NCBI GenBank assembly: GCA_012103535.1 | Contig: WLWQ01000001.1 | Span: 1,680,280 to 1,744,279 of the forward strand | From: Pseudomonadales bacterium | GTDB lineage: Bacteria; Pseudomonadota; Gammaproteobacteria; Pseudomonadales; Pseudohongiellaceae | DNA length: 64,000 nt | Direction of reading: 5' to 3' | Shown here: one piece after another, positions 11,417-22,122 of the stretch | Position numbering within the stretch: the stretch's first letter is position 1 | Layout of the letters: each line of letters starts with the position of its first letter | Notes under the pieces: model-generated | What the model saw: the letters and a program-made list of their open reading frames with translations, nothing else | What the model was told of the DNA's origin: nothing | Database searches by the model: none | Position numbers and translations under genes: made by a program

Positions 11417-14400
11417 TTACTTACTGACATCCAATTCCATATCGATCCCCAGAGATCGAATTTCTTTAACTAATACGTTAAACGACTCCGGCATTGCTGG
11501 TTCCATTCGATGATCGCCATCCACGATGTTTTTATACATCTTGGTGCGTCCAGCAACATCATCCGACTTAACGGTTAACATTTCTTGCAAGGTATACGCA
11601 GCACCGTAAGCTTCCAGAGCCCACACTTCCATTTCCCCGAAGCGTTGACCACCGAATTGTGCTTTACCACCTAGTGGTTGCTGTGTAACCAGGCTATAAG
11701 AGCCAGTTGATCTGGCGTGCATCTTGTCATCAACCAAGTGGTTCAGTTTCAGCATGTACATAATGCCGACTGTCACCTGTCGATCGAACGCATCTCCAGT
11801 TCTACCGTCGAAGAGCGTTACCTGACCACTTTCATCCATGCCTGCCAGATGCAACATCTCCTTAATTTCAGTTTCTGCAGCACCATCGAACACTGGAGTC
11901 GCCATTGGCACCCCGTTACGCAGATTTCCTGCCAGTTCGAATAGCTCTTCTTCATCCAAGCCCCGAATATCTTCAGTTCGTTGACCGATTTTGTTGTAAA
12001 CCTCGGTAATTAGCTTACGCACTTCGGTGACTTTCTTCTGTGCGTCAAGGAGCTTGCCTATATTCTCGCCAAGTCCTTTCGAGGCAGCACCGAGGTGCGT
12101 CTCAAGAATCTGACCCACGTTCATTCGAGAAGGCACGCCAAGTGGATTCAATACAATATCCACCGGTTCACCCTGTTCGTCGTAAGGCATGTCTTCGACT
12201 GGCATGATCACAGAGATAACACCCTTGTTACCGTGTCGACCTGCCATCTTGTCACCAGGCTGAATACGACGCTTAATGGCTAGATAGACTTTAACGATCT
12301 TTAAAACACCCGGCGCAAGATCGTCGCCTTGAGTGAGTTTTTTCTTCTTGTCTTCGAAGCGCTCATCAAGATCTTTTCTTCGCTCTTTAAGCTGTTCTTC
12401 TGCACGCTCTAACTGCTTATTCAAAGCATCGTTAGACATACGCAGTTTGAACCAATCGTCTTGGGGCAAATCACTCAAGTAATCGTTGGTAACTTTTTGG
12501 CCCTTCTTTAACTTCGGACCTCCAGCTACAACTTTACCTAGCAGCGATTTGTGCAGTCGTTCAAAAGTCGCTGCTTCAACGATGCGATATTCGTCATCGA
12601 TATCCTTGCGAACTTTTGCCAATTGCGATTCTTCGATTTCAATAGCACGTTGATCTTTTTCTAAACCATCGCGAGTGAAGACCTGCACATCGATAACCGT
12701 ACCTTTCACACTGGTCGGTACTCTTAACGATGTATCTTTCACATCAGACGCTTTCTCACCGAAGATCGCTCGAAGAAGTTTTTCTTCTGGTGTTAGCTGG
12801 GTTTCACCTTTCGGTGTCACCTTACCAACTAAAATGTCACCAGCATTTACTTCCGCTCCGATATAAACAATTCCTGATTCGTCCAGTTTGCTGAGGGCAC
12901 CCTCACCAACGTTTGGAATATCTGCAGTAATTTCTTCAGAACCGAGTTTAGTATCACGAGCCACACAAGTTAGCTCCTGAATGTGGATCGTAGTAAATCT
13001 ATCTTCTTTAACAACACGCTCAGAGATGAGAATGGAATCTTCGAAGTTGTAACCATTCCAGGGCATAAAAGCGATGCGCATGTTCTGACCCAATGCCAAC
13101 TCACCCATGTCGATGGATGGACCATCTGCCAGGATGTCGCCACGAGCAATTTCATCACCTTCTTTCACTAGTGGTCGCTGAGAAATACAGGTGTTCTGAT
13201 TCGAACGCGTGTATTTAGTCAGATTGTAAATGTCTACACCCGCTTCACCGGCGTCGGTTTCGTCATCATTAACACGGACGATGATTCGCGCCGCATCAAC
13301 TGATTCGATGACACCGCCTCGGAATGCAACAACACATACACCAGAATCTCGCGCAACGTTGCGCTCCATTCCTGTACCAACTAACGGCTTCTCAGTTTTT
13401 AATGTTGGCACAGCTTGACGCTGCATGTTTGAACCCATCAAGGCACGGTTTGCATCGTCGTGCTCAAGGAAAGGAATCAATGCCGCAGCAACTGACACCA
13501 TCTGTTGTGGTGCAACATCCATATAGTCGACTTCTTCCCGCGCCTTTAATGTAGTCTCACCTTTGTAGCGAACCGTAACCAGAGTCTCAACGAAGCCACG
13601 CTTCTTATCTAACTCTGCACTTGCTTGAGCGATGACAAAATCACTCTCATCAATGGCTGAAAGATAGTGAATCTCATCTGTTACTTTGTTGTTCACAACT
13701 TTGCGATAAGGACTTTCCAGGAAGCCGTAATTATTAGTACGCGCATAAGTTGCTAAGGAATTAATCAATCCAATATTCGGACCTTCCGGCGTCTCAATTG
13801 GACATACTCGACCATAGTGAGTCGGGTGTACGTCACGAACTTCGAAGCCCGCTCGTTCACGAGTTAGACCGCCCGGCCCAAGTGCCGATACACGGCGCTT
13901 ATGGGTAACTTCCGAAAGGGGATTGTTCTGATCCATAAACTGCGAAAGCTGACTGGAACCAAAAAATTCTTTGATGGCTGCAGCCACTGGCTTCGCATTG
14001 ATCATGTCCTGTGGCATAAGCCCTTCAGAGTCAGCCATACTGAGACGCTCTTTTACTGCGCGCTCAACTCGAACTAAACCAACTCGGAATTGGTTTTCGG
14101 CCATTTCACCAACGGAACGAATTCGTCGATTACCTAGATGATCGATATCGTCAACAGAACCAAATCCGTTTCTGATTCCTACCAGAGTCTTCAACACGTC
14201 AACTATGTCATCAGTGCTTAGAACTGGAGCACCTTCAGATTCTGGTCTTCCCAGGCGACGATTGAATTTCATGCGACCAACCGCAGAAAGGTCATACCTT
14301 TCTCGGGCAAAGAATAAGTTAGAAAACAAATTCTCAGCAGATTCTTTGGTAGGCGGCTCGCCTGGACGCATCATGCGATAGATCTCAACCATGGCTTCCA

Positions 14401-15508
14401 ACTTGGAAGTAGTTGAATCTATCCGCAGCGTGTCAGAAACGAACGGTCCACAGTCGAGGTCATTGGTATAAATAGTTTCGAATCCTTTTACACCTTGCTC
14501 AAAAAATTCAGCCAAAAGCTCATCGGTAAGTTCTGCGTTACAAGGAAACATCACTTCCCCTGTCTCTTCATTGATTATGTCTTTAGCCAATGAAGTGCCT
14601 ACCAGGAAATCATTGCTAAGTAGCAGTTCGGTAAGCTTTGCCGTTTCCATTTGACGAATGTGACGTGAAGTTATGCGGCGGCCTTCTTCAACAATGAGCT
14701 TTCCTTTCTTGTCATTAATCGGAAAGCTAAGCACTTCACCACGCAATCTTGCTGGAACCAGCTTCAATTTAATCTCAGCTTCCTGATCTTTCTTTTGCGT
14801 AATCTTGTAGCTGTTGTTCTCATAGAACATCGACAGGATTTCTTCAGAACTATATCCAAGAGCACGCAAGAGTACGGTTGCGGGCAATTTACGTCGTCGG
14901 TCGATTCGGACGTAAACCATGTCTTTAGGATCAAATTCGAAATCCAACCAGGAGCCACGGTAAGGAATAACTCGGGCAGAATAGAGTAACTTGCCTGAGC
15001 TATGGGTTTTGCCTCGGTCATGGTCGAAGAAAACACCTGGCGATCTGTGTAATTGCGATACAACCACACGCTCCGTCCCGTTAATAACGAAAGTACCTGA
15101 CTCCGTCATTAATGGAATTTCGCCCATGTAAACTTCTTGTTCTTTAATATCTTTAATCGTTTGTGTTGTTGATTCCTTATCATAAAGAATCAACCGAACT
15201 TTCACGCGCAGAGATACTGAATAAGTAGATCCTCTGAGCTGACATTCTTTAACATCAAAAGCAGGTTTTCCTAAGTCATAACTCACGTATTCCAGAACTG
15301 CTTTACCGGAATAGCTGACAATAGGAAATACAGATTTGAACGCGGCATGTAAGCCTTGATCCAGACGATTCTCAACCTGAGTATCAGCCTGTGTAAATTG
15401 TCTGTAAGAATCGATTTGGATAGACAATAAATACGGAATATCCATTGCACTGGGCAATTTTCCAAAATTCTTACGAATACGCTTTTTCTCTGTATACGAA
15501 TAGGCCAT
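11417..15508 (-). CDS. rpoB: DNA-directed RNA polymerase subunit beta
   Basis: Encodes 1,363 residues of the beta subunit, starting [19 protein letters not shown]. The rifampicin region ([22 protein letters not shown], then VSALGPGG) has wild-type residues at the positions equivalent to E. coli D516, H526 and S531. The [13 protein letters not shown] segment near the C-terminal third is conserved. It is co-transcribed with rplJL upstream across a 227-nt structured spacer. Confidence 0.98.
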   Translation of the reverse strand: MAYSYTEKKRIRKNFGKLPSAMDIPYLLSIQIDSYRQFTQADTQVENRLDQGLHAAFKSVFPIVSYSGKAVLEYVSYDLGKPAFDVKECQLRGSTYSVSLRVKVRLILYDKESTTQTIKDIKEQEVYMGEIPLMTESGTFVINGTERVVVSQLHRSPGVFFDHDRGKTHSSGKLLYSARVIPYRGSWLDFEFDPKDMVYVRIDRRRKLPATVLLRALGYSSEEILSMFYENNSYKITQKKDQEAEIKLKLVPARLRGEVLSFPINDKKGKLIVEEGRRITSRHIRQMETAKLTELLLSNDFLVGTSLAKDIINEETGEVMFPCNAELTDELLAEFFEQGVKGFETIYTNDLDCGPFVSDTLRIDSTTSKLEAMVEIYRMMRPGEPPTKESAENLFSNLFFARERYDLSAVGRMKFNRRLGRPESEGAPVLSTDDIVDVLKTLVGIRNGFGSVDDIDHLGNRRIRSVGEMAENQFRVGLVRVERAVKERLSMADSEGLMPQDMINAKPVAAAIKEFFGSSQLSQFMDQNNPLSEVTHKRRVSALGPGGLTRERAGFEVRDVHPTHYGRVCPIETPEGPNIGLINSLATYARTNNYGFLESPYRKVVNNKVTDEIHYLSAIDESDFVIAQASAELDKKRGFVETLVTVRYKGETTLKAREEVDYMDVAPQQMVSVAAALIPFLEHDDANRALMGSNMQRQAVPTLKTEKPLVGTGMERNVARDSGVCVVAFRGGVIESVDAARIIVRVNDDETDAGEAGVDIYNLTKYTRSNQNTCISQRPLVKEGDEIARGDILADGPSIDMGELALGQNMRIAFMPWNGYNFEDSILISERVVKEDRFTTIHIQELTCVARDTKLGSEEITADIPNVGEGALSKLDESGIVYIGAEVNAGDILVGKVTPKGETQLTPEEKLLRAIFGEKASDVKDTSLRVPTSVKGTVIDVQVFTRDGLEKDQRAIEIEESQLAKVRKDIDDEYRIVEAATFERLHKSLLGKVVAGGPKLKKGQKVTNDYLSDLPQDDWFKLRMSNDALNKQLERAEEQLKERRKDLDERFEDKKKKLTQGDDLAPGVLKIVKVYLAIKRRIQPGDKMAGRHGNKGVISVIMPVEDMPYDEQGEPVDIVLNPLGVPSRMNVGQILETHLGAASKGLGENIGKLLDAQKKVTEVRKLITEVYNKIGQRTEDIRGLDEEELFELAGNLRNGVPMATPVFDGAAETEIKEMLHLAGMDESGQVTLFDGRTGDAFDRQVTVGIMYMLKLNHLVDDKMHARSTGSYSLVTQQPLGGKAQFGGQRFGEMEVWALEAYGAAYTLQEMLTVKSDDVAGRTKMYKNIVDGDHRMEPAMPESFNVLVKEIRSLGIDMELDVSK

Positions 15509-15735
15509 GTTGTGTTCCTAGCTTTTTGTACTCTTAACTAATGCGCTTTCAACTAATTGCTTCGGCGCATTACTACTTACTGCTGGCAGATTGTCTCTGC
15601 GACATTCGATAGCGGTTACTTTGTTTAAGTGGCTATCGAGATCTACTCGAACATTAATTCGAGAATAATCAAGCACGAGCTAACACCAGACATGGATCAC
15701 ATGCCTAGTGTTGATCGTGATTTAGCTGTCGCTTA
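15509..15735 (-). promoter_or_regulatory. rplL-rpoB spacer with candidate processing/attenuation hairpins
   Basis: This 227-nt spacer holds no gene. A long imperfect hairpin spans 15682-15712 (AACACCAG/CTAGTGTT arms with inner CATG/CATG). Another has 8-bp arms TCGATAGC/GCTATCGA near 15608-15641, and there is a small CTCGAA/TTCGAG stem. In E. coli the same spacer contains an attenuator and an RNase III site. Function here is inferred from position and folding only. Confidence 0.4.
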
Positions 15736-16116
15736 TTACTTAAGCTCAACGGAGGCGCCAGCTTCTTCCAGTGCTTTCTTGGCTTCTTCCGCTTCTGCTT
15801 TTGGTGCAGCTTCTTTAATAGTTGAAGGCGCTCCATCTACAAGTTCCTTGGCTTCTTTCAAACCAAGACCTGTAATACCTCGAACTGCTTTAATGACGTT
15901 TACTTTCTTCTCGCCAACCCCAGCAAGAACGATATCGAACTCGGACTTTTCTTCAGCTGGGGCAGCGTCGCCACCAGCTGCGGCGGCAGGTGCCGCAGCA
16001 ACAGCCGCAGCTGCTGAAACGCCAAATTTTTCTTCCATCGCTTCAACTAAACCAACAACATCCATTACGGGCATATCAGCGATTGCATCTAAAACTTCTT
16101 CTTTAGAAAGAGCCAT
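15736..16116 (-). CDS. rplL: 50S ribosomal protein L7/L12
   Basis: Encodes 126 residues. The N-terminal dimerisation helix pair ([21 protein letters not shown]) is followed by an Ala/Pro-rich hinge (residues about 35-55) and the C-terminal factor-binding domain ([17 protein letters not shown], and VEGAP-like [11 protein letters not shown]). L12 forms the mobile stalk that recruits translational GTPases. It lies 51 nt after rplJ. Confidence 0.97.
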   Translation of the reverse strand: MALSKEEVLDAIADMPVMDVVGLVEAMEEKFGVSAAAAVAAAPAAAAGGDAAPAEEKSEFDIVLAGVGEKKVNVIKAVRGITGLGLKEAKELVDGAPSTIKEAAPKAEAEEAKKALEEAGASVELK

Positions 16117-16167
16117 GACTCTTATCTCCTACACTAAAAATTAATTAAAAAACGGTTATCAATGGAA

Positions 16168-16698
16168 TTAGGCTGCTTCCTGCTTCTGGTCTTTCACTGC
16201 CGCAACGGCACGAGTAACCTTGGAAGGAACTTCATTTACTGTACGTGCAAGTTTCGTTATTGGTGCCAACATCACACTCATTAACATGGATCTACCCTGA
16301 TCAAGTGATGGCAGTTTCGCCAATACATCGATCTGGTTAGCATCCAGTAACTCGCCACCTACAGACAGTGCCTTAATCTCAAAATCGTCATTTTCCTTCG
16401 CAAAATCCTTAAGCACACGCGCAGCGGCACCAGGATCTTCTTGGGATAATGCGAGCAGAGTTGGCCCTACTAACACATCTTGAATGCACTCGAACTCAGT
16501 ATCTTCAACGGCTCGCTTTAGTAACGTATTGCGAACAACGCGAAGATAAACTTTGTTTTCCCGTGCGGTTTTTCGAAGTGTAGTAAGTTCGCCTACATCG
16601 ACTCCACGGTAATCCGCGAGTACTGCAGACAAGGCACTAGCAGCAGCCTGATTGACTTCCGAAACAATTTGTTTCTTGTCTTCCAGTCCTATTGCCAC
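16168..16698 (-). CDS. rplJ: 50S ribosomal protein L10
   Basis: Encodes L10, the stalk base that carries L7/L12 dimers. The conserved pattern ADYRGVDVGELTTLRKTARE, then YLRVVRNTLLKRAVE and VGPTLLAL, is clear. I choose the GTG at 16698 (MAIGLEDKKQIVSEVN, 176 residues), which matches the family N terminus and has GAGG 9 nt upstream. The in-frame GTG at 16713 would add five residues and overlap that ribosome-binding site. Confidence 0.95.
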   Translation of the reverse strand: MAIGLEDKKQIVSEVNQAAASALSAVLADYRGVDVGELTTLRKTARENKVYLRVVRNTLLKRAVEDTEFECIQDVLVGPTLLALSQEDPGAAARVLKDFAKENDDFEIKALSVGGELLDANQIDVLAKLPSLDQGRSMLMSVMLAPITKLARTVNEVPSKVTRAVAAVKDQKQEAA

Positions 16699-16948
16699 TT
16701 TTATTAACCTCACTCAATGAACTGTCGCCAGTTCAGTTAAAGGTACTATTTACAAGTACCCGTTTTGTTCGGTGATAAGAACCCGGAATGATTGTCCGGA
16801 TTGGGTTTCACCATCTGCGCAGGAAATTAAGAAACGACTATTACACTCTGTCCTTTCACCTACGGTCTTTGACGGAATCGCCTAACGGCGATTACCACAA
16901 AGTCATTAGAGAACTAGATGAATCTAGCCCTCGCAATTCTTAGCTTTA
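16699..16948 (-). promoter_or_regulatory. rplA-rplJ spacer, candidate L10 leader
   Basis: This 250-nt stretch between the rplA stop and rplJ start has no ORF. In gammaproteobacteria it normally carries the rplJ promoter and the L10 leader, a kink-turn RNA bound by L10-L12 for autorepression. I see several short complementary segments (for example ATTGTCCGG near 16793 and GGCGATTAC near 16885) but could not confirm the leader fold by eye. Confidence 0.35.
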
Positions 16949-17644
16949 CTAAATCGTTAATGACGACTGATCGATTAGTAGTCCAGGGCCCATAGTTGAA
17001 GAAAGTACTACCTTCTTTATATAGACACCTTTTGCAGACGAAGGCTTTGATTTCTTCAAATCTGCTATCAATGCTTCAAGGTTTGATCTCACTGCCGCAT
17101 TATCGAAGCCAACTTTTCCGATGCCACCATGAACGATGCCATTCTTGTCAGTGCGATAACGGACCTGCCCTGCTTTTGCATTTTTTACAGCCGCTTCAAC
17201 ATCAGGTGTAACTGTTCCAACTTTAGGATTTGGCATTAAACCGCGAGGTCCTAGAACCGTTCCTAATTTTCCGACAACCCGCATCGCATCCGGAGTTGCA
17301 ATGACGACGTCGAAGTCTAAGTTTCCACCTTGAATTGATTCCGCCAGATCTTCAAAACCGACAATGTCAGCACCAGCCGCTTTGGCTTTCTCTGCATTAT
17401 CGCCTTGCGCAAACACGGCAACTTTTACATCTTTGCCGGTTCCAGCAGGCAATGTAGTCGAGCCGCGAACGACCTGATCTGATTTACGAGGATCGACGCC
17501 TAAATTAATGGCAACATCGAGCGATTCGGCGAATTTGCCAGACGCGAATTCTGATATAAGAGAAACCGCTTCTTCGATCGAATAATTCTTTCCAATTTCG
17601 ATCTTTTCAGCCATTTGCTTACGCTTTTTGGATTGTTTAGCCAT
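16949..17644 (-). CDS. rplA: 50S ribosomal protein L1
   Basis: Encodes L1 (231 residues), the mobile E-site stalk protein and autorepressor of the L11 operon in E. coli. The RNA-binding motifs [20 protein letters not shown] and the [15 protein letters not shown] signature are present. The ATG at 17644 ([15 protein letters not shown]) is the start. It overlaps the rplK stop region by 8 nt, implying translational coupling. The upstream extension to 17755 reads through rplK and is not real. Confidence 0.97.
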   Translation of the reverse strand: MAKQSKKRKQMAEKIEIGKNYSIEEAVSLISEFASGKFAESLDVAINLGVDPRKSDQVVRGSTTLPAGTGKDVKVAVFAQGDNAEKAKAAGADIVGFEDLAESIQGGNLDFDVVIATPDAMRVVGKLGTVLGPRGLMPNPKVGTVTPDVEAAVKNAKAGQVRYRTDKNGIVHGGIGKVGFDNAAVRSNLEALIADLKKSKPSSAKGVYIKKVVLSSTMGPGLLIDQSSLTI

Positions 17645-18080
17645 CTTGCTCAACCCCCTCGACTTCAAGACCTGCGCTGCGAGCACTACCTGCCAATGTT
17701 CGAACCGCCGCATCCATATCTGCAGCCGTAAGATCAGGCATTTTCTGGTTCGCAATTTCTTCTAGTTGCGCGCGATTTACCTTGCCAACTTTTTCAGTGT
17801 TGGGTCTGCCACTACCTTTCTTTACTCCCGCAGCTTTGCGCAACAGCACAGATGCCGGCGGAGTTTTTGTAATAAAGGTAAAACTGCGATCTGCATAGAC
17901 TGTAATAACTACCGGAATAGGCAGTCCAGGCTCAGTTCCCTGAGTCTGGGCGTTAAACGCCTTACAGAAATCCATGATGTTTACACCGTGTTGTCCAAGT
18001 GCTGGACCAACTGGCGGACTTGGATTGGCTTGTCCCGCGCCAACCTGCAGCTTGATATAAGCCAGTACTTTCTTAGCCAT
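17637..18080 (-). CDS. rplK: 50S ribosomal protein L11
   Basis: Encodes 147 residues, starting [20 protein letters not shown], with the Pro-rich N-terminal switch ([24 protein letters not shown]) and the C-terminal rRNA-binding domain. L11 forms the GTPase-associated centre and is needed for RelA activation. It overlaps rplA by 8 nt. Confidence 0.97.
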   Translation of the reverse strand: MAKKVLAYIKLQVGAGQANPSPPVGPALGQHGVNIMDFCKAFNAQTQGTEPGLPIPVVITVYADRSFTFITKTPPASVLLRKAAGVKKGSGRPNTEKVGKVNRAQLEEIANQKMPDLTAADMDAAVRTLAGSARSAGLEVEGVEQDG

Positions 18081-18248
18081 TGTTGTTCTCCAGTGGGTAC
18101 GATCGTTAAAGCATCTCCGTGCCGCTCTAGTTTTAGTACATCGGAGTTTCTTACGAAGCTCCTACGAACCTTCAAACTTTCGCGATCTTGGGATGTTTAA
18201 CTCCCCTTCCACTTCACACTCGGCTGATATGCGAAGATCGAGTTTTAG

Positions 18249-18300
18249 TCTCTTTGTTTAGAGACACCTTTAATGGGGACAGAGCTAAAGATCTGTCCCC
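18249..18300 (-). other. Twin hairpins between nusG and rplK
   Basis: In the 236-nt gap between nusG and rplK there are two adjacent perfect stems: GTCTCT/AGAGAC at 18249-18266 and GGGGACAG/CTGTCCCC at 18275-18282 with 18293-18300. Neither is followed by a clear T-run on the minus strand, so partial termination or mRNA processing is more likely than full termination. The promoter for rplKA is probably also in this gap. Confidence 0.45.
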
Positions 18301-18316
18301 GAAGCCTATCGGCTCT

Positions 18317-18850
18317 TTAGCTTTTCTCCACTTGGCCAAACTCAAGTTCAACCGGTGTCGATCTGCCAAAAATCAAAACGGCAACGCGAAGACGACTCTT
18401 TTCATAGTTCACTTCTTCAACTGTGCCTGTGAAATCGTTAAACGGCCCATCAGTAACTCGAACCATTTCTCCCGGCTCATAAATTGTTTTATGAGTTGGG
18501 GATTCTTCACTATCCTCCATTCGCTGGAGAATCTTATTAGCTTCTTTGTCAGTGATTGGCGCAGGTCTTTCGGCCGTGCCACCAATAAATCCCATCACTC
18601 TTGGCGTTTCTTTTACTAAATGCCAAGTGTCATCATTCAGATCCATGTGGACTAAAACGTAGCCAGGAAAAAACTTCCTCTCGCTCTTCCGTTTCTGTCC
18701 TCCTCGCATCTCCAATACTTCTTCAGTAGGTACGAGCACTTCATCGAAATAGTCATCCATCCCTCGAAGAGTTATTCGTTCTCTCAGAGCATGCATAACT
18801 TTCTTTTCATAGCCCGAATAGGCGTGGACTACATACCAGCGCTTTGACAT
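18317..18850 (-). CDS. nusG: Transcription termination/antitermination factor NusG
   Basis: Encodes 177 residues from the ATG at 18850 ([18 protein letters not shown]). The NGN domain (residues 1-115) includes [20 protein letters not shown], and the C-terminal KOW domain includes [21 protein letters not shown]. NusG binds RNA polymerase, suppresses pausing and links to Rho or S10. A TTG three bases upstream is also in frame. It lies 9 nt after secE. Confidence 0.97.
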   Translation of the reverse strand: MSKRWYVVHAYSGYEKKVMHALRERITLRGMDDYFDEVLVPTEEVLEMRGGQKRKSERKFFPGYVLVHMDLNDDTWHLVKETPRVMGFIGGTAERPAPITDKEANKILQRMEDSEESPTHKTIYEPGEMVRVTDGPFNDFTGTVEEVNYEKSRLRVAVLIFGRSTPVELEFGQVEKS

Positions 18851-18859
18851 CAAAATTCT

Positions 18860-19228
18860 CTATGTAATAAAAGACGAAATAATTCCACCAAGCAAGGAAT
18901 CAAGTAGCCACAAGATTATCGCCACGATCATGATGACGATTAATACAACAATAGTGGTCTGCGTGGTTTCCTGCCTGGTTGGCCAAACGACCTTTCGTAT
19001 CTCTACTCGGGCTTCCAAGCAAAGATTGACAAAATTACGCCCTTTTTCTGTTTGCGCAGCTATCCAACCTGCCACACCGGCAGCTATCAGTAATCCAACT
19101 GTTCGAATCAGCAAAGACTCAGCCGCGAAATAGGAATTCGCATAAACGCCTGCCGCTACTATCACTGCGACAATTGCCCATTTGATCCAGTCTAGGCTGT
19201 TACCTTCACCATCGATTTTTTCTGACAT
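18860..19228 (-). CDS. secE: Protein translocase subunit SecE
   Basis: Encodes 122 residues with three predicted membrane segments (about 14-33, 40-58 and 90-112) and the conserved cytoplasmic amphipathic helix just before the last one (ARVEIRKVVWPTRQETTQTT). This three-TM form is typical of E. coli-like SecE. It forms the SecYEG channel with SecY and SecG. It is co-transcribed with nusG and preceded by tRNA-Trp. Confidence 0.95.
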   Translation of the reverse strand: MSEKIDGEGNSLDWIKWAIVAVIVAAGVYANSYFAAESLLIRTVGLLIAAGVAGWIAAQTEKGRNFVNLCLEARVEIRKVVWPTRQETTQTTIVVLIVIMIVAIILWLLDSLLGGIISSFIT

Positions 19229-19284
19229 GATTGTCTTCTCAAATCTCTTAAACTAGCAGTACCTGCTAACCCGCCTGCCTTAAA

Positions 19285-19360
<76 letters not shown>

Positions 19361-19440
19361 TTTATTCGTAAGGCTTTGTGCTGCTTAATAGCACGGTGCC
19401 TTTTCCCGCACTACCTGACTTTCTTTATTTAAACCACAAG

Positions 19441-19463
19441 TCGAAGGGAGCGATCTCGAGCAG
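19441..19463. repeat. 23-bp duplicate, copy near tufB
   Basis: Identical to 2310-2332 and also placed beyond a tuf gene and its terminator. Here the sequence runs directly into CAGTCACTGCGTCCC (19461-19475), which resembles 2487-2501 at the other site. Confidence 0.65.
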
Positions 19464-19485
19464 TCACTGCGTCCCTAGATACGAT

Positions 19486-19516
19486 AAAGCCAGCACATCC
19501 AACTGGATGGGCTGGC
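19486..19516 (-). terminator. Rho-independent terminator downstream of tufB
   Basis: On the minus strand a stem of GCCAGC and CATCC pairs with GGATG and GCTGGC (one bulge/mismatch), with loop AGTT, and is followed by TTTATC. It begins 23 nt beyond the tufB stop. Confidence 0.72.
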
Positions 19517-19539
19517 GTCATCAAATCTCAGCATTCTAA

Positions 19540-20730
19540 TTATTCGATTATCTTCGATACAACGCCGGCGCCAACTGTACGTCCGCCTTCACGAATCGCG
19601 AAGCGTAATCCTTCGTCCATCGCAATTGGCGCAATCAACTCAACGTTCATCTTTATGTTATCGCCTGGCATAACCATCTCAACACCTTCAGGCATTTCAA
19701 CTGCACCAGTTACGTCAGTAGTACGGAAGTAAAACTGGGGACGATAGTTAGAAAAGAATGGGGTATGACGTCCACCTTCGTCTTTGCTTAAGATATAAAC
19801 CTCAGCTTCGAACTTCGTATGCGGTGTAATCGATCCTGGCTTGGCCAATACCTGACCGCGCTCTACTTCTTCTCGCTTGGTGCCACGTAACAGAACACCA
19901 ACGTTCTCACCTGCGCGGCCTTCATCGAGAAGCTTTCTGAACATCTCAACTCCAGTACAGGTAGTCTTCTCAGTATCTTTGATACCGATGATCTCCATCT
20001 CTTCACCGACAGTGATAATGCCTCTTTCAACACGACCAGTCACAACCGTACCGCGACCGGAAATCGAGAACACGTCTTCGATTGGCATCAAGAATGGCTT
20101 CTCAACATCACGCTCTGGCTCAGGAATGTAAGAGTCCAGAGTCTCAACCAGCTTCTGTACCGCGGGAGAACCGATATCGGACTCGTCACCTTCCAAGGCT
20201 TTAAGGGCTGAACCAATAATGATTGGCGTGTCATCACCCGGGAATTCGTACTGGTCTAACAGCTCGCGAATCTCCATCTCAACCAGCTCTAGCAGTTCTT
20301 CATCATCGACCATGTCGGCCTTATTCATGAAGACCACGATATAAGGCACACCAACCTGGCGTGACAAGAGAATGTGCTCACGAGTCTGTGGCATGGGGCC
20401 GTCTGCTGCCGATACCACCAGAATCGCTCCGTCCATTTGTGCGGCACCGGTGATCATGTTCTTCACATAGTCGGCGTGGCCGGGACAGTCTACGTGGGCG
20501 TAGTGACGGTTCGGCGAATCGTATTCAACGTGTGAAGTAGCAATCGTGATTCCACGCTCTTTCTCTTCCGGCGCATTATCAATCTGATCAAAGTCGCGCA
20601 TCTCGCCACCGTAGGCTTCCGCACACACCTTAGTCAGCGCAGCCGTTAACGTCGTCTTACCATGGTCAACGTGACCAATTGTGCCAACGTTTACGTGTAC
20701 CTTCGTTCTTTCAAATTTTTCCTTCGCCAC
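19540..20730 (-). CDS. tufB: Elongation factor Tu, copy B
   Basis: Encodes 396-residue EF-Tu with the same GTPase motifs as tufA. It is transcribed with the upstream Tyr-Gly-Thr tRNAs, as in other gammaproteobacteria. Identity to tufA is complete from 19685 through the start codon and stops one base into the 5' leader. Downstream of 19685 (the last about 48 codons) the copies differ at about 33 positions. That pattern is what gene conversion leaves. Confidence 0.98.
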   Translation of the reverse strand: MAKEKFERTKVHVNVGTIGHVDHGKTTLTAALTKVCAEAYGGEMRDFDQIDNAPEEKERGITIATSHVEYDSPNRHYAHVDCPGHADYVKNMITGAAQMDGAILVVSAADGPMPQTREHILLSRQVGVPYIVVFMNKADMVDDEELLELVEMEIRELLDQYEFPGDDTPIIIGSALKALEGDESDIGSPAVQKLVETLDSYIPEPERDVEKPFLMPIEDVFSISGRGTVVTGRVERGIITVGEEMEIIGIKDTEKTTCTGVEMFRKLLDEGRAGENVGVLLRGTKREEVERGQVLAKPGSITPHTKFEAEVYILSKDEGGRHTPFFSNYRPQFYFRTTDVTGAVEMPEGVEMVMPGDNIKMNVELIAPIAMDEGLRFAIREGGRTVGAGVVSKIIE

Positions 20731-20844
20731 TTTATTTACCCTTCTTAAGTTTTCTCTAAGTTGAAGTAATCTAGAGCTGTTGTCTTTCTATATATAGAAG
20801 CAACAACCTGAAATTCAATTCTGTTTCACAAATATTTAGCTAAA

Positions 20845-21071
20845 TGGTGCCCCTACCGGGACAAAATTCGAACCATGGATTCGAAACTGCGTTTCGAACG
20901 TGGTGCCCCTACCGGATCAAACACCCTTCGCTGATATTCGAAACTTCGTTTCGAACGTGGTGCTCCTACCGGATCAAACACCCTTCGCTGATATTCGAAA
21001 CTTCGTTTCGAACGTGGTGCCCCTACCGGTTCACAAATCAAACCAGGGATTCGAAGCTAAAGCTTCGAACG
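20845..21071 (-). repeat. Four 56-57-bp tandem repeats attached to the tRNA-Thr 3' end
   Basis: The sequence TGGTGC recurs at 20845, 20901, 20958, 21015 and finally at 21072, where it is the real tRNA-Thr CCA end; spacing is 56, 57, 57 and 57. On the transcript, each unit starts right after a CACCA, carries a hairpin, and ends GGGGCACCA or GGAGCACCA like the tRNA. The hairpin is TTCGAAAC-GAA-GTTTCGAA in two units. In the unit next to the tRNA it is TTCGAAGC-TTTA-GCTTCGAA, a compensatory change that keeps the stem. The unit nearest tufB has a variant loop (GCA). No ORF is involved. Confidence 0.85.
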
Positions 21072-21147
<76 letters not shown>

Positions 21148-21153
21148 CATATT

Positions 21154-21227
21154 TGGAGCGGGTAGCGGGAATCGAACCCGCGCAACCAGCTTGGAAGGCT
21201 GGGGTTCTACCTCTGAACTATACCCGC
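21154..21227 (-). tRNA. tRNA-Gly(TCC)
   Basis: A 74-nt cloverleaf with acceptor GCGGGTA/TACCCGC, encoded TCCA end, and anticodon loop CTTCCAA giving anticodon TCC. It lies 6 nt from tRNA-Thr. Confidence 0.95.
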
Positions 21228-21266
21228 CGTGTCTGCTCCGCCCTTCTACTGCACGCCGTAACGATA

Positions 21267-21350
21267 TGGTGGAGGGGGGTGGATTTGAACCACCGAAGCT
21301 TTCGCGTCAGATTTACAGTCTGATCCCTTTGGCCACTCGGGAACCCCTCC
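21267..21350 (-). tRNA. tRNA-Tyr(GTA)
   Basis: An 84-nt class II tRNA with a long variable arm, acceptor GGAGGGG/CCCCTCC, encoded ACCA end, and anticodon loop CTGTAAA giving GTA. It is first in the Tyr-Gly-Thr-tufB transcription unit. E. coli has an additional tRNA-Thr in front; I see none here. Confidence 0.95.
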
Positions 21351-21400
21351 CACAAGATCTCCCAAGGGCGTATTCCCTGGCTCTCTCACTCAGGAGCGGC

Positions 21401-21429
21401 ATTTTATGGGAATTGGGATGCTTGTGCAA
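21401..21429 (-). promoter_or_regulatory. Sigma70 promoter of the tRNA-Tyr-Gly-Thr-tufB unit
   Basis: The minus strand reads TTGCAC, 17 nt, TAAAAT, followed by GCCGCTCC, a GC-rich discriminator of the kind linked to stringent control of stable-RNA genes. The start site would be near 21394, about 45 nt before tRNA-Tyr. The promoter overlaps the last codons and stop of the SPOR-domain gene. Confidence 0.75.
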
Positions 21430-22096
21430 TCGTTTCACAGAGATTTTCTGTGCGGGTCAAATCGGGCCGATCGTCAGATAATTCAAGCCATTCAGCCATT
21501 TCCAACTGCTCAGAATTAGAGGATCTAAGCACTACCTGAATCTCACCATCGGAACGGGGAATTTCTTCAATTTCTGGCGCGAAACCTAGTCCGCTGACCT
21601 GAGTCTGTATTGTTTCAGCCTCCGCCGCCTCGGCAAACACCCCTAAGCCGATACCTTCTGCCAGTGGCCCCCGCGTGATTAGATAGGTTTCGACCGCCAA
21701 TTCGGCATCCAAAATAGCCGAGCTGACGGCATCTAATTCGCGAGTGGCCAGGATTCGATTGGCTTCCGGTGCTAAGTAAACCCTGTATTGTGAAGGCAGC
21801 GGATCACCTGTCAGATTCAACAGAGTCCCCAGTTCGCGTTGCCGAGCGGCTAAAATGAAGCCATTGGCATCGTCCACTGTGGCAAAACCAACAACAATGC
21901 TGCATAGGGTTCGATCTTCAGCGTTTTCCAGCGCCAAAGCCTCGGTTTGGGCTTCAAATTCACGAATCAGCATTAAGCCGTTATTGAGTAATTCTCTGGA
22001 TTCACTTTCGACCAATTCCGCCTCGGTCGGGCGAGTCAGAGCCCAGATGAAATAGCCAATATTCGCGAAAAGTAGAAGTATTGCTATGTATTTCAA
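21404..22096 (-). CDS. SPOR-domain-like membrane-anchored protein
   Basis: A 230-residue protein with one N-terminal membrane helix (residues 2-19, YIAILLLFANIGYFIWAL), an acidic Glu-rich linker, and a C-terminal half with two alpha/beta repeats (FATVDDANGFILAARQRELG; LGVFAEAAEAETIQTQVSGLG) resembling the SPOR fold that binds denuded peptidoglycan. Pseudomonas carries a SPOR protein at the same place after coaX. Start is a TTG at 22096 with AGGA upstream. Calling it SPOR is by position and pattern; function is unknown. Confidence 0.7.
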   Translation of the reverse strand: MKYIAILLLFANIGYFIWALTRPTEAELVESESRELLNNGLMLIREFEAQTEALALENAEDRTLCSIVVGFATVDDANGFILAARQRELGTLLNLTGDPLPSQYRVYLAPEANRILATRELDAVSSAILDAELAVETYLITRGPLAEGIGLGVFAEAAEAETIQTQVSGLGFAPEIEEIPRSDGEIQVVLRSSNSEQLEMAEWLELSDDRPDLTRTENLCETIAQASQFP

Positions 22097-22122
22097 TTGA
22101 ATTGTTCCTGATTCGGGGGTTC

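Noticed and set aside
20845..21071. CRISPR array
   Set aside because: The repeats are contiguous without unique spacers, the unit includes a tRNA 3' end, and no cas genes are present.
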